DNA of 64,000 bases from Streptomyces chartreusis (GTDB taxonomy: Bacteria; Actinomycetota; Actinomycetes; Streptomycetales; Streptomycetaceae): positions 3,100,001 through 3,164,000 of the forward strand of contig NZ_CP023689.1 in the NCBI RefSeq assembly GCF_008704715.1, given 5' to 3'. The notes under the pieces are model-generated. The model made no database searches. It saw nothing but the letters and a program-made list of their open reading frames with translations, and had not been told where the DNA came from. Positions within the stretch are counted from its first letter, which is position 1; each line of letters starts with the position of its first letter. The position numbers and the translations under genes are program-made. Below are positions 8,081 to 16,306 of the stretch, one piece after another.

Positions 8081-9262
8081 ATGCCGTTCGCTCTCTTTCT
8101 GCTGGGCGTCGCCGTGTTCGCACAGGGGACGTCCGAATTCATGCTGTCCGGGCTCGTGCCGGACATCGCCCGGGACCTGGGGGTCTCCGTGCCCTCGGCC
8201 GGGGCGCTCACCTCGGCCTTCGCCGTGGGGATGGTGGCCGGGGCGCCGCTCATGGCCGGGCTCGCGCGACGCTGGTCGCGGCGGGGCGCGTTGCTGGGGT
8301 TCCTGGCGGTGTTCCTCGCCGGCCATGTCGTGGGGGCGGTGACCGACAGCTTCACGGTACTGGTCGCCACCCGTGTCGTCGGGGCGCTGGCCAACGCCGG
8401 GTTCCTGGCCGTCGCGCTCGTCACGGCCGTGGGGATGGTCGGGCCGGAGGCCGGGGGGCGGGCCACGTCCACCCTGCTCGGCGGGGTCACGCTGGCGTGT
8501 GTGGTGGGTGTCCCGGCAGGGGCGCTGCTCGGTCAACTCTGGGGCTGGCGCGCCGCGTTCTGGGCCGTCGCGTTGCTGTCGCTGCCCGCCGTGGTGGCCG
8601 TGGCCCGGTCCGTTCCCGCGGGCGCGGCCGACTCCGGGCGTCCCTCGCTGCGCGCCGAACTGCGGTCGCTGCGCAACCCACGGCTCCGCGTCGCCCTGCT
8701 CCTGGGCGCCCTCGTGAACGCGGCGACCTTCTGCACCTTCACCTATCTCGCGCCCCTGGTCACGCAGGTGACGGGGCTGGGAAGCGGGTGGGTGCCCGTC
8801 GTGCTCGCGCTGTTCGGCGCGGGGTCGTTCCTGGGGGTCGCCGTCGGCGGGCGCCTCGCCGACCGCCGCCCCGGGGCGGTTCTGACCGGCGGCGGTGGCG
8901 CCCTCTGCCTCGGATGGGCCGCGTTCGCACTCGCCGCCGGGACACCGGCCGTGGCACTCGGGCTCATCCTCGTGCAGGGCGCCCTGTCCTTCGGCGTCGG
9001 CTCCACGCTGATCTCGCAGGCGCTGCGTACCGCGTCCGACGCCCCCACCCTGTCCGGCGGCTTCGCGACGGCGGCCTTCAACGTCGGTGCGGCGCTGGGG
9101 CCTTGGCTCGGCGGTACGGCGATCGGGGCGGGCCTCGGGTACAGGTCGCCGGTGTGGGTCAGCGCCGCACTGGTCGCGGTGGCGCTGCTGACGGCCGGCC
9201 TGGCCGCACGGCGAAATCGGCGCGCGCCCGGATGCCGCACTCGGGCATCATGGCCGGCATGA
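8081..9262 (+). CDS. Cmx/CmrA-like MFS efflux transporter (chloramphenicol exporter family)
   Basis: A 393-residue 12-helix major facilitator. The start PFALFLLGVAVFAQGTSEFM, the segment DIARDLGVSVPSAGALTSAFAVGM, the motif GVTLACVVGVPAGALLGQLWGWRAAFW and the late GGFATAAFNVGAALGP all closely follow the S. lividans Cml/Corynebacterium Cmx chloramphenicol efflux proteins as I recall them. The ATG at 8081 has GGAG upstream; an in-frame TTG at 8066 is less likely. No leader-peptide attenuator of the kind known for some cmx genes was recognised. The stop overlaps the next start (ATGA), coupling it to the broken small gene downstream. Drug specificity is inferred only from family similarity. Confidence 0.85.
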   Translation: MPFALFLLGVAVFAQGTSEFMLSGLVPDIARDLGVSVPSAGALTSAFAVGMVAGAPLMAGLARRWSRRGALLGFLAVFLAGHVVGAVTDSFTVLVATRVVGALANAGFLAVALVTAVGMVGPEAGGRATSTLLGGVTLACVVGVPAGALLGQLWGWRAAFWAVALLSLPAVVAVARSVPAGAADSGRPSLRAELRSLRNPRLRVALLLGALVNAATFCTFTYLAPLVTQVTGLGSGWVPVVLALFGAGSFLGVAVGGRLADRRPGAVLTGGGGALCLGWAAFALAAGTPAVALGLILVQGALSFGVGSTLISQALRTASDAPTLSGGFATAAFNVGAALGPWLGGTAIGAGLGYRSPVWVSAALVAVALLTAGLAARRNRRAPGCRTRASWPA

Positions 9263-9612
9263 CCGCCACGTCCCGCCCGGACCCCGCATGGCTCGCCATC
9301 GCCTCGTACGAGTTCGAGAAGGGGAGCCGCCACCCCCTGGCCGCCGTGCGCGCCTGACTGCGTGAGCGCGGCATCGACTGGATGCCGTTCACCGCGGGCG
9401 AGGTCCGCTGGGATCGCGTGTGTGCGCCCGGGACCGACGGGCACTGGCGCGCCTGGATCACCGTCCATGTCGACGCCGGTGCCCTCCGACTGCTCGGACT
9501 GCACCCCGAGCAGCCGAGCTCCGTCGTCAACGGCCCCTCCCCGCCCGGCTGGTGGCATGCCGCCGGGGAGCGGTACGCGCGACCGGGGCCGGGCGGGCAA
9601 CCCCGTGCCTGA
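9259..9612 (+). pseudogene. Small conserved-type gene interrupted by an in-frame TGA
   Basis: From the ATG at 9259, which overlaps the MFS stop, 32 codons (MTATSRPDPAWLAIASYEFE then KGSRHPLAAVRA) lead to a TGA at 9355-9357. The same frame then continues without interruption as LRERGIDWMPFTAGEVRW and ends at 9612, 117 sense codons in all counting the TGA position. Composition and Trp-rich style are continuous across the stop, which suggests one protein of unknown function in which a codon (perhaps TGG) became TGA. Sequencing error or stop-codon readthrough are alternatives. No domain was recognised. Confidence 0.55.
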
Positions 9613-9682
9613 ACGGGCGTGGCCGGATTTTGCCCCTTGTGGTGGCGGTCACAGGATTCCCATAATCCAGCAAAGGAATTGA

Positions 9683-10567
<885 letters not shown>

Positions 10568-10596
10568 CCTCGCAGCGCCTCTGAACCACCACTGAT

Positions 10597-10628
10597 ACGG
10601 GCCCGGTGTCCTCGGACGCCGGGCCCGT
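10597..10628. terminator. Bidirectional terminator, trypsin / Gly-rich membrane protein
   Basis: Ten-base perfect arms acgggcccgg / ccgggcccgt enclose a further small gtcc/ggac helix. It lies between two convergent genes. Confidence 0.65.
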
Positions 10629-10657
10629 GCCGTGCCCTGCGGTCCCGGCCCGCCTCC

Positions 10658-12004
10658 TCAGAAGCCTCCGCCGAAGTCCCCGCCGCCACCGAAGTCCCCG
10701 CCGCCGAATCCCCCGCCGTCGAAGCCGCCGAAGTCTCCGCTGTCGAAGTCGGCCCCGGAGACGTCGCCGCCCTCGTAACCGCCGTAGCCGTAGCCCGCGC
10801 CGTAGTCGGCCGCGTAGGACGGGGTGGCCATCATGGAACCGAGCAGGGTGCCGACGAGCAGGCCGGGCAGCAGGCCGCCGCCGAAGTAGCCGCCGGCCCA
10901 GGGGCCGTAGGCGGGTCCGGCCTCCCAGTACGGGCGGCGGCCCTGCTCGGTGTCGACCTCGCGGACCACGGGGTCGCGGCCCTCGGACAGCCGGGTGCGG
11001 TCGGCCGCGCAGACCGGGACCTCGCGGCTGGTGCCGCCGGGCGGCGTCCAGGTCTCGTCGGCCACGGACGGGCCGTGCCGCGGATCGAAGAAGCACGGCG
11101 GCCGGCGTTCCGGCAGCGGCCGGTGCTCCCGGCGGGCGGCCAGCTGGGTGAGGGAGAACCTGCCGTCGTCCAGGGCCTGGGTGACCGCCTTGACGTCCTC
11201 CGGTCTGCGGGCGGAGTCCATCAGCCGTTTCGCCTGGTCGTAGGAGTCCAGGGCCCGCTCGTAGTCCCCGCGCATCGCGTCGTCGGCGCCGGGTTCCGCC
11301 GGATGGAAGTCCAGGCGGTCCAGTTCCTCGCCGAACGCGGTGATGTCCTCGTCGACCACGACCCGCAGCTTCTCCAGCGCCGCCCGCTGTTCCGCCTCGT
11401 GGCGCCTGCGGTTGCGCCGGACCAGGGCGTACGCGCCCGCGCCGCCCGCCAGCACCACAGCGCCCACCGCGATCAGACCGCTGACGTCGACGCCCGCGCC
11501 GCCGCCGTCGCTCCAGCTCGCCGGCGCGGTACCGCGCACATTGCGCAGCGCGGAGTCGACGAAGTCGTTCAGCTGGGCCTTGGGGTCACCGGCCGACTGC
11601 ACCGAGGCGACCAGGTTGTCCACGGGCTGCCGGGACATCACCGACGCGTCGGCGGCCGCGTCGAAGCGGTCGCCGACCCGGACGCCGTACAGGCCCGTGA
11701 TGCCGGTCTCCGTGCGGAGGTTCAGCAGCAGGTTCTGCGTCGGCTGGTCGGCCGGCAGAACGGCCACGAAGACCGGTTTGTCGGCGTCCTCGATCTTGTC
11801 GGCGAGCGCCTCGGCGTCCGACGACGACAGCTGGTCCGAGGCGGCGGGGTCCACGTACACGGGACCGTCGCGCAGCGCCTCGGCGACCTGCGAAAGGTCG
11901 GTGGCCGCATGTGCGCCGGGCGCGCCTGCCGTGAGCACCGCGAGTGCGGCGGCGGCCGGCACGATCAGCGAGCGCATGAGGCCCCGGAAGAGCGGAGTCC
12001 TCAT
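10658..12004 (-). CDS. Exported single-pass membrane protein with TPM-like domain and Gly-rich tail
   Basis: A 448-residue protein, starting at MRTPLFRGLMRSLIVPAAAA with a signal peptide ending near AHA. Residues 35-160 (VAEALRDGPVYVDPAASDQL and following) look like an extracellular TPM/YgcG-type alpha-beta domain. A transmembrane helix follows (VSGLIAVGAVVLAGGAGAYALV, about 180-202), then a charged helical region with an RRNRRRHEAEQR stop-transfer. The C-terminus has a short hydrophobic GLLPGLLVGTLLGSMM and ends in about 45 residues of G/D/F repeats (GGDFGGGGDFGGGF). Such Gly-rich tails are common in TPM proteins. The function is unknown. It is convergent with the trypsin gene. Confidence 0.7.
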   Translation of the reverse strand: MRTPLFRGLMRSLIVPAAAALAVLTAGAPGAHAATDLSQVAEALRDGPVYVDPAASDQLSSSDAEALADKIEDADKPVFVAVLPADQPTQNLLLNLRTETGITGLYGVRVGDRFDAAADASVMSRQPVDNLVASVQSAGDPKAQLNDFVDSALRNVRGTAPASWSDGGGAGVDVSGLIAVGAVVLAGGAGAYALVRRNRRRHEAEQRAALEKLRVVVDEDITAFGEELDRLDFHPAEPGADDAMRGDYERALDSYDQAKRLMDSARRPEDVKAVTQALDDGRFSLTQLAARREHRPLPERRPPCFFDPRHGPSVADETWTPPGGTSREVPVCAADRTRLSEGRDPVVREVDTEQGRRPYWEAGPAYGPWAGGYFGGGLLPGLLVGTLLGSMMATPSYAADYGAGYGYGGYEGGDVSGADFDSGDFGGFDGGGFGGGDFGGGGDFGGGF

Positions 12005-12014
12005 ACTCTCGACG

Positions 12015-12224
12015 CTACCTGATCGACCGGGCAAAGGCGCCGGTCCCGGTGGCTGGAACCCACCGGGACCGGCAGCCGCACGGCATCCCGCCGCGTGCCG
12101 TACGGCGGCTCAGGCCGCGCGGTACGCCGTCCGTGCGAGAGGTGAACGCGGTGAAGGGCGGGCCGGTCGTGGGCTGGCTCTGCGAAGGCGAGGTGGTGGA
12201 GACGAGCTGGGCGGTTCTTCGCAT
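12015..12224 (-). CDS. Possible small ORF (leader-like N-terminus), doubtful
   Basis: A 69-codon frame starts with ATG 6 bases after a good GAGGGA ribosome site and begins MRRTAQLVSTTSPSQSQP. The first nine residues resemble the 'MRxTAxLVSRRH' start of annotated Streptomyces putative leader peptides, but the rest does not match. A perfect hairpin (12039-12073) lies within its 3' part, just before the membrane-protein gene. It could be a translated leader or chance; codon usage is not convincing. Confidence 0.22.
   Translation of the reverse strand: MRRTAQLVSTTSPSQSQPTTGPPFTAFTSRTDGVPRGLSRRTARGGMPCGCRSRWVPATGTGAFARSIR
12039..12073 (-). terminator. Perfect 14-bp hairpin upstream of the Gly-rich membrane protein gene
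   Basis: Arms gccggtcccggtgg / ccaccgggaccggc with a 7-base loop lie 35 bases before the minus-strand start at 12004. Either a terminator for a short upstream transcript or a leader (attenuator) structure. The remainder of the 12005-12463 gap shows no convincing gene. Confidence 0.45.
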
Positions 12225-12386
12225 GGAAGGTCCCTCGACTCTCATCGGTCCGCCTATGACTTACCTCACGCCTTGAGTTAACTGCGGACATCATGTGGCG
12301 TCAAGACTTCACGTCAGAACCGGTACACCCCCAAGTCCCGGCTGGATCAATGGCGTTGTCCCTTCATCTCATGAACGCGCGACCTC

Positions 12387-12420
12387 TTGACGCGTACACG
12401 AAGCCGTCATTTACTCACGC
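12387..12420 (+). promoter_or_regulatory. Candidate promoter of the GH30 gene
   Basis: ttgacg begins near 12388, and 17 bases further a tttact element could be the -10 box, with transcription starting about 45 bases before the ATG at 12464. A GTTAAC-centred palindrome (agttaact) lies farther upstream near 12278. Weak, by eye only. Confidence 0.25.
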
Positions 12421-12463
12421 CTCGCATGCCCCATCACCCCCACCTGAAGAAGGGCTGCGCTCC

Positions 12464-14326
12464 ATGAGGAGATCCACTCGGACGCTCGGGCTGCTTGTCG
12501 CCGGGCTCCTCACCACCGCCGGTTTCTCGGCGGCCACGCCCGCGCAGGCCGCGGGCGAGCAGGTCACCGCCTGGCTCACCACGACGGACGACTCCGGCGG
12601 CCGCCATGTGGTCCGCGGGCTCCAGCAGCAGACGCCGTTCGCCTTCCAGGCGGGCTCCGGCGGCAGCGGCGAGAACATCACCGTCGACGAGAACACCCGC
12701 TATCAGACCTTCACCGGCGGCGGCGCGTCCTTCACGGACACCGCGGCCTGGCTGATGGACGGCAGCGGCGCGCTGTCGCAGGCCACGAAGGACGACACGA
12801 TGCGCAAGCTGTTCTCCCCGACGGAGGGCATCGGTCTTTCGTTCCTGCGCAACCCCATGGGCGGCTCGGACCTCGCCCGCTTCGGCTACACCTACGACGA
12901 CGTGCCGGCCGGGCAGACCGATCCGGACCTGTCCGAGTTCTCGATCGCACACGACCTCCAGGACGTCGTGCCGCTGACCAAGCAGGCGCGTCAGCTCAAT
13001 CCACAGCTCACCGTGATGGCCTCGCCGTGGACGGCGCCGGCCTGGATGAAGGACAACGGGCAGCTCAACGGCGGCTGGCTGAAGGCGGAGCACTACGGGG
13101 CGTACGCCGCGTACTTCGTGAAGTACGCGCAGGCCTATCAGGCCCAGGGCGTTCCGATCGCATACGTCAGCGCGCAGAACGAGCCGACCTGCTGCGCGGG
13201 CTATCCGTCGATGAGCTGGAACGCGAGCGGACTCGCGTACTTCACCAAGAACGAGCTGCTGCCCAAGCTCCAGGCGGCCGGGCTGTCCACCAAGGTGCTG
13301 GCGCACGACTGGAACTGGGACACCTACGACGCCTACGCCGCGCAGACGGTCGACGACGCGGCGGTGCGCAACCACCCGAACTTCGGCGGCATCGCCTGGC
13401 ACGGGTACGGCGGTGACGTGGCCAAGCAGACGCAGGTGCACAACCAGTACCCGCAGCTGGACGCCTTCGGTACCGAGCACTCGGGCGGCACGTGGATCGC
13501 CAACCAGCAGCGCGAGGACATGATGAACATCATCGACTACACCCGCAACTGGGCGAAGTCGGTGACGAAGTGGTCGCTCGCGGTGGACCAGAACCGGGGG
13601 CCGCACAACGGCGGCTGCGGCACCTGCGACGGGCTGGTCACCGTGCACAACGGGGACTCGCGGCACGGGCAGGTGGACTACACCGTCGAGTACTACACGA
13701 TGGGCCATCTGACGAAGTTCGTGAAGCCGGGTGCGCAGCGGGTCGCGTCCACGGCGTCGTCGTCGGTGCCGAACGTGGCGTGGCGCAACCCTGACGGGTC
13801 GAAGGCGCTGATCGCGTACAACGACGGGTCGACCGCCAGGACGGTGACGATCAACTGGGGTTCGCAGCACGCGACTTACTCGCTGCCGGGCAAGACGTCG
13901 GCGACCTTCACCTGGGCGGGCACGCAGACCGAGGGGCCGTCGCAGTCAGGGGCGCTGGTGGGTCTCGCGGGCAAGTGCCTTGACGTGGCGGGCGGTTCGG
14001 CCGCCAACGGGACGGCTGTGCAGCTCTACGACTGCAACGGCTCCACGGCCCAGCGGTGGACCGTGCAGGCGGACGGGTCGGTGCGGGCGCTGGGCAAGTG
14101 CATGGACGTCACTTCCGGCTCGGCCGCGGACGGGGCGAAGGTCCAGCTGTACGACTGCAACGGCTCGGGTGCGCAGCTGTGGTCGTACAACGCCTCCACC
14201 GGGGACGTGGTCAACCGTGCCGCGAACAAGTGCCTGGACGTGACGGGCAACTCCTCGGCGAACGGTTCCCGCGCGCAGATCTGGAGCTGCACGGGGGCCG
14301 CGAACCAGAAGTGGCGTCTTCAGTAG
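12464..14326 (+). CDS. Secreted GH30 glycosidase with C-terminal ricin-type CBM13
   Basis: A 620-residue exported enzyme. The signal peptide RRSTRTLGLLVAGLLTTAGF ends near AQAA (residue 30). Residues 65-490 are a glycoside hydrolase family 30 barrel with its side beta-sandwich: the GGGASFTDTAAW start, acid/base E240 in VSAQNEPTCC and nucleophile E338 in FGTEHSGG. Residues 498-620 are a ricin-type trefoil (CBM13) with three QxW repeats (AQRW, AQLW, NQKW), binding galactose- or xylose-type sugars. Annotated relatives are called glucosylceramidase, but in Streptomyces a beta-1,6-glucanase or similar polysaccharide role is more plausible. Starts farther upstream are open but would precede the signal peptide. 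Confidence 0.88.
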   Translation: MRRSTRTLGLLVAGLLTTAGFSAATPAQAAGEQVTAWLTTTDDSGGRHVVRGLQQQTPFAFQAGSGGSGENITVDENTRYQTFTGGGASFTDTAAWLMDGSGALSQATKDDTMRKLFSPTEGIGLSFLRNPMGGSDLARFGYTYDDVPAGQTDPDLSEFSIAHDLQDVVPLTKQARQLNPQLTVMASPWTAPAWMKDNGQLNGGWLKAEHYGAYAAYFVKYAQAYQAQGVPIAYVSAQNEPTCCAGYPSMSWNASGLAYFTKNELLPKLQAAGLSTKVLAHDWNWDTYDAYAAQTVDDAAVRNHPNFGGIAWHGYGGDVAKQTQVHNQYPQLDAFGTEHSGGTWIANQQREDMMNIIDYTRNWAKSVTKWSLAVDQNRGPHNGGCGTCDGLVTVHNGDSRHGQVDYTVEYYTMGHLTKFVKPGAQRVASTASSSVPNVAWRNPDGSKALIAYNDGSTARTVTINWGSQHATYSLPGKTSATFTWAGTQTEGPSQSGALVGLAGKCLDVAGGSAANGTAVQLYDCNGSTAQRWTVQADGSVRALGKCMDVTSGSAADGAKVQLYDCNGSGAQLWSYNASTGDVVNRAANKCLDVTGNSSANGSRAQIWSCTGAANQKWRLQ

Positions 14327-14344
14327 CACGTCCCCCTGCGCTGT

Positions 14345-14370
14345 CGGCGGCTGCGGGACCGCAGCCGCCG
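14345..14370. terminator. Bidirectional terminator, GH30 gene / cimA
   Basis: Arms cggcggctgc / gcagccgccg with a 6-base loop lie between the convergent stops. Confidence 0.6.
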
Positions 14371-14383
14371 TACGCGTGTGTCC

Positions 14384-15988
14384 CTATTCCGCCGGAGTCA
14401 CACCCGCGCGCAGCAGGCCGTAGGTGTAGGCGTCCTCCAGGGCCTGCCAGGAGGCGGCGATGACGTTTTCGGCCACGCCCACCGTGGACCACTCGCCCGC
14501 TCCGTCGGACGTGGAGATCAGGACCCGGGTCGTGGACTGGGTGCCGTGCACGCCCTCCAGGATGCGGACCTTGTAGTCGACGAGGTCGAGCTTGGCGAGC
14601 TGGGGGTAGATCTTTTCGAGGGCCACCCGGAGCGCGCGGTCGAGGGCGTTGACCGGGCCGTTGCCCTCGGCCGTGGCGACGATGCGCTCGCCCTTGGCGA
14701 AGAGCTTGACCGTGGCCTCGTTGGCGTGGCTGCCGTCGGGGCGGTCCTCGACGATCGCCCGCCAGGACTCGACCTGGAAGTAGCTGAGCGGCTTGCCCTC
14801 GACCTCGGTGCGCAGCAGGAGTTCGAAGCTCGCGTCGGCCGCCTCGTAGGTGTAGCCCTTGAGCTCGCGCTCCTTCACGCGCTCGACCACCCGGCCGACC
14901 AGTTCGCGGTCGCCGCCGAGGTCGATGCCGAGCTCCTTGCCTTTGAGCTCGATCGAGGCGCGGCCTGCCATGTCGGAGACCAGCATCCGCATGGTGTTGC
15001 CGACCTGCTCGGGGTCGATGTGCTGGTACAGGTCCGGGTCGACCTTGATCGCGGAGGCGTGCAGTCCGGCCTTGTGCGCGAAGGCGGAGACACCGACGTA
15101 GGGCTGGTGGGTGGAGGGGGTGAGGTTCACGACCTCGGCGATGGCGTGGGAGATCCTCGTCATCTCGCGCAGGCGGCCCTCGGGGAGGACCTTCTTGCCG
15201 TACTTGAGCTCCAGGGCCGCCACGACCGGGAAGAGATTGGCGTTGCCGACGCGCTCGCCGTAGCCGTTGGCGGTGCACTGCACGTGGGTCGCGCCCGCGT
15301 CGACCGCGGCGAGGGTGTTGGCGACCGCGCAGCCCGTGTCGTCCTGGGCGTGGATGCCGAGCCGGGCGCCGGTGTCGGCGAGGACGGTGGAGACGACGGC
15401 CTGGATCTGGGCAGGGAGCATGCCGCCGTTGGTGTCGCAGAGGATCACGACGTCCGCGCCGGCCTCCGACGCCGTACGGACTACGGCTTTCGCGTACTCG
15501 GGGTTGGCGCGGTAGCCGTCGAAGAAGTGCTCGCAGTCGACGAAGACCCGGCGGCCCTGGGCGCGCAGGTAGGACACCGTGTCGCGGACCATCTCCAGGT
15601 TCTCGTCCAGGGTGGTGCGCAGGGCCAGCTCGACATGGCGGTCGTGCGACTTCGCGACCAGGGTGATCACCGGGGCGCCGGACTCCAGCAGCGCGTTGAC
15701 CTGCGGGTCCTCGGACGCCTTGCCGCCCGCTCGCCGGGTGGCGCCGAAGGCGACCAGCTGGGCGTTCTTGAAGTCGATCTCCTGCTGGGCGCGGGCGAAG
15801 AACTCGGTGTCGCGCGGGTTGGCACCGGGCCAGCCGCCCTCGATGAAGCCCACACCGAACTCGTCCAGGTGCCGTGCGATGGCCAGCTTGTCCGCGACGG
15901 TGAGGTTGATGCCCTCCCGCTGCGCGCCGTCGCGCAGGGTGGTGTCGAAGACGTGGAACGAATCGTCGAGCTCGCTGGTTGCGGTCAT
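14384..15988 (-). CDS. cimA: Citramalate synthase
   Basis: A 534-residue enzyme of the LeuA/CimA family, condensing acetyl-CoA with pyruvate to (R)-citramalate, the entry to the pyruvate route to isoleucine via 2-ketobutyrate. It has the DRE-TIM barrel start FDTTLRDGAQREG, the HAQDDTGCAVANTLAAVDAG metal/catalytic segment and QCTANGYGERVGN. The second half is a linker and the C-terminal regulatory domain that binds the feedback inhibitor (about residues 400-530). The ERVGNAN block and length fit CimA rather than LeuA or homocitrate synthase. The mRNA has a long leader with a terminator and a short Ile-containing reading frame, so attenuation by isoleucine supply is likely. Confidence 0.88.
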   Translation of the reverse strand: MTATSELDDSFHVFDTTLRDGAQREGINLTVADKLAIARHLDEFGVGFIEGGWPGANPRDTEFFARAQQEIDFKNAQLVAFGATRRAGGKASEDPQVNALLESGAPVITLVAKSHDRHVELALRTTLDENLEMVRDTVSYLRAQGRRVFVDCEHFFDGYRANPEYAKAVVRTASEAGADVVILCDTNGGMLPAQIQAVVSTVLADTGARLGIHAQDDTGCAVANTLAAVDAGATHVQCTANGYGERVGNANLFPVVAALELKYGKKVLPEGRLREMTRISHAIAEVVNLTPSTHQPYVGVSAFAHKAGLHASAIKVDPDLYQHIDPEQVGNTMRMLVSDMAGRASIELKGKELGIDLGGDRELVGRVVERVKERELKGYTYEAADASFELLLRTEVEGKPLSYFQVESWRAIVEDRPDGSHANEATVKLFAKGERIVATAEGNGPVNALDRALRVALEKIYPQLAKLDLVDYKVRILEGVHGTQSTTRVLISTSDGAGEWSTVGVAENVIAASWQALEDAYTYGLLRAGVTPAE

Positions 15989-16109
15989 GGTGTCAAGGCT
16001 CCTGCTGTTGGATCCCGTTGGATCGCGGTCTTTACCGGAATGACCGGCTCCACCGTCCTCCTATGATCCCTCGCGCTCTGCTCCCGGCTGAAGGTGGGCC
16101 AGAAAAGCG

Positions 16110-16134
16110 AAAAACCCCTCGCGGGTGCGAGAGG
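16110..16134 (-). terminator. Attenuator-type terminator in the cimA leader
   Basis: On the minus strand an 8-bp stem (cctctcgc / gcgagggg, one G-T pair, ACCC loop) is followed by five Ts, a classical Rho-independent terminator. It lies about 120 bases before the cimA start and 56 bases after a short Ile-containing ORF. There is no upstream structural gene that it would otherwise terminate. Confidence 0.7.
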
Positions 16135-16189
16135 TCTGCGCGCGGGTCGAGGACGACGGTGTCCACCCGTACCTGGTCGTACGTGGTGG

Positions 16190-16225
16190 TCACTGCGGAC
16201 CGGCGCGCCTGCTGCCAATAATCAT
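16190..16225 (-). CDS. Candidate cimA leader peptide MIIGSRRAGPQ
   Basis: An 11-codon frame, ATG ATT ATT then GSRRAGPQ and TGA, lies upstream of the cimA terminator hairpin. The two adjacent Ile codons (ATT, rare in this GC-rich genome) would let ribosome stalling sense isoleucine, the end product of the citramalate pathway. No strong ribosome site is visible; an in-frame GTG five codons upstream is another possible start. The function is inferred from geometry and codons only. Confidence 0.45.
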   Translation of the reverse strand: MIIGSRRAGPQ

Positions 16226-16306
16226 GGCGAACGAGAGCACGGGGGCAGTCTGGCACAGACCGCCCCCGCACTCACCGTCCGTCTCAGGATGCGAGCACTG
16301 CGTTGA

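Noticed and set aside
10606..11151. Arg/Ser/Pro-rich 181-residue plus-strand frame.
   Set aside because: It is the antisense of the Gly/Asp/Phe repeat tail of the membrane protein and has no ribosome site.
12001..12294. 97-residue minus-strand frame in the gap before the GH30 gene.
   Set aside because: No ribosome site, His/Arg/Pro-rich composition, and it runs through a perfect hairpin and past the start of the neighbouring gene.
14384..15988. Assignment as 2-isopropylmalate synthase (leuA).
   Set aside because: The length, the QREGINLTVADKLAIARHLDEFG start and the C-terminal region fit citramalate synthase better; a true leuA would be elsewhere.
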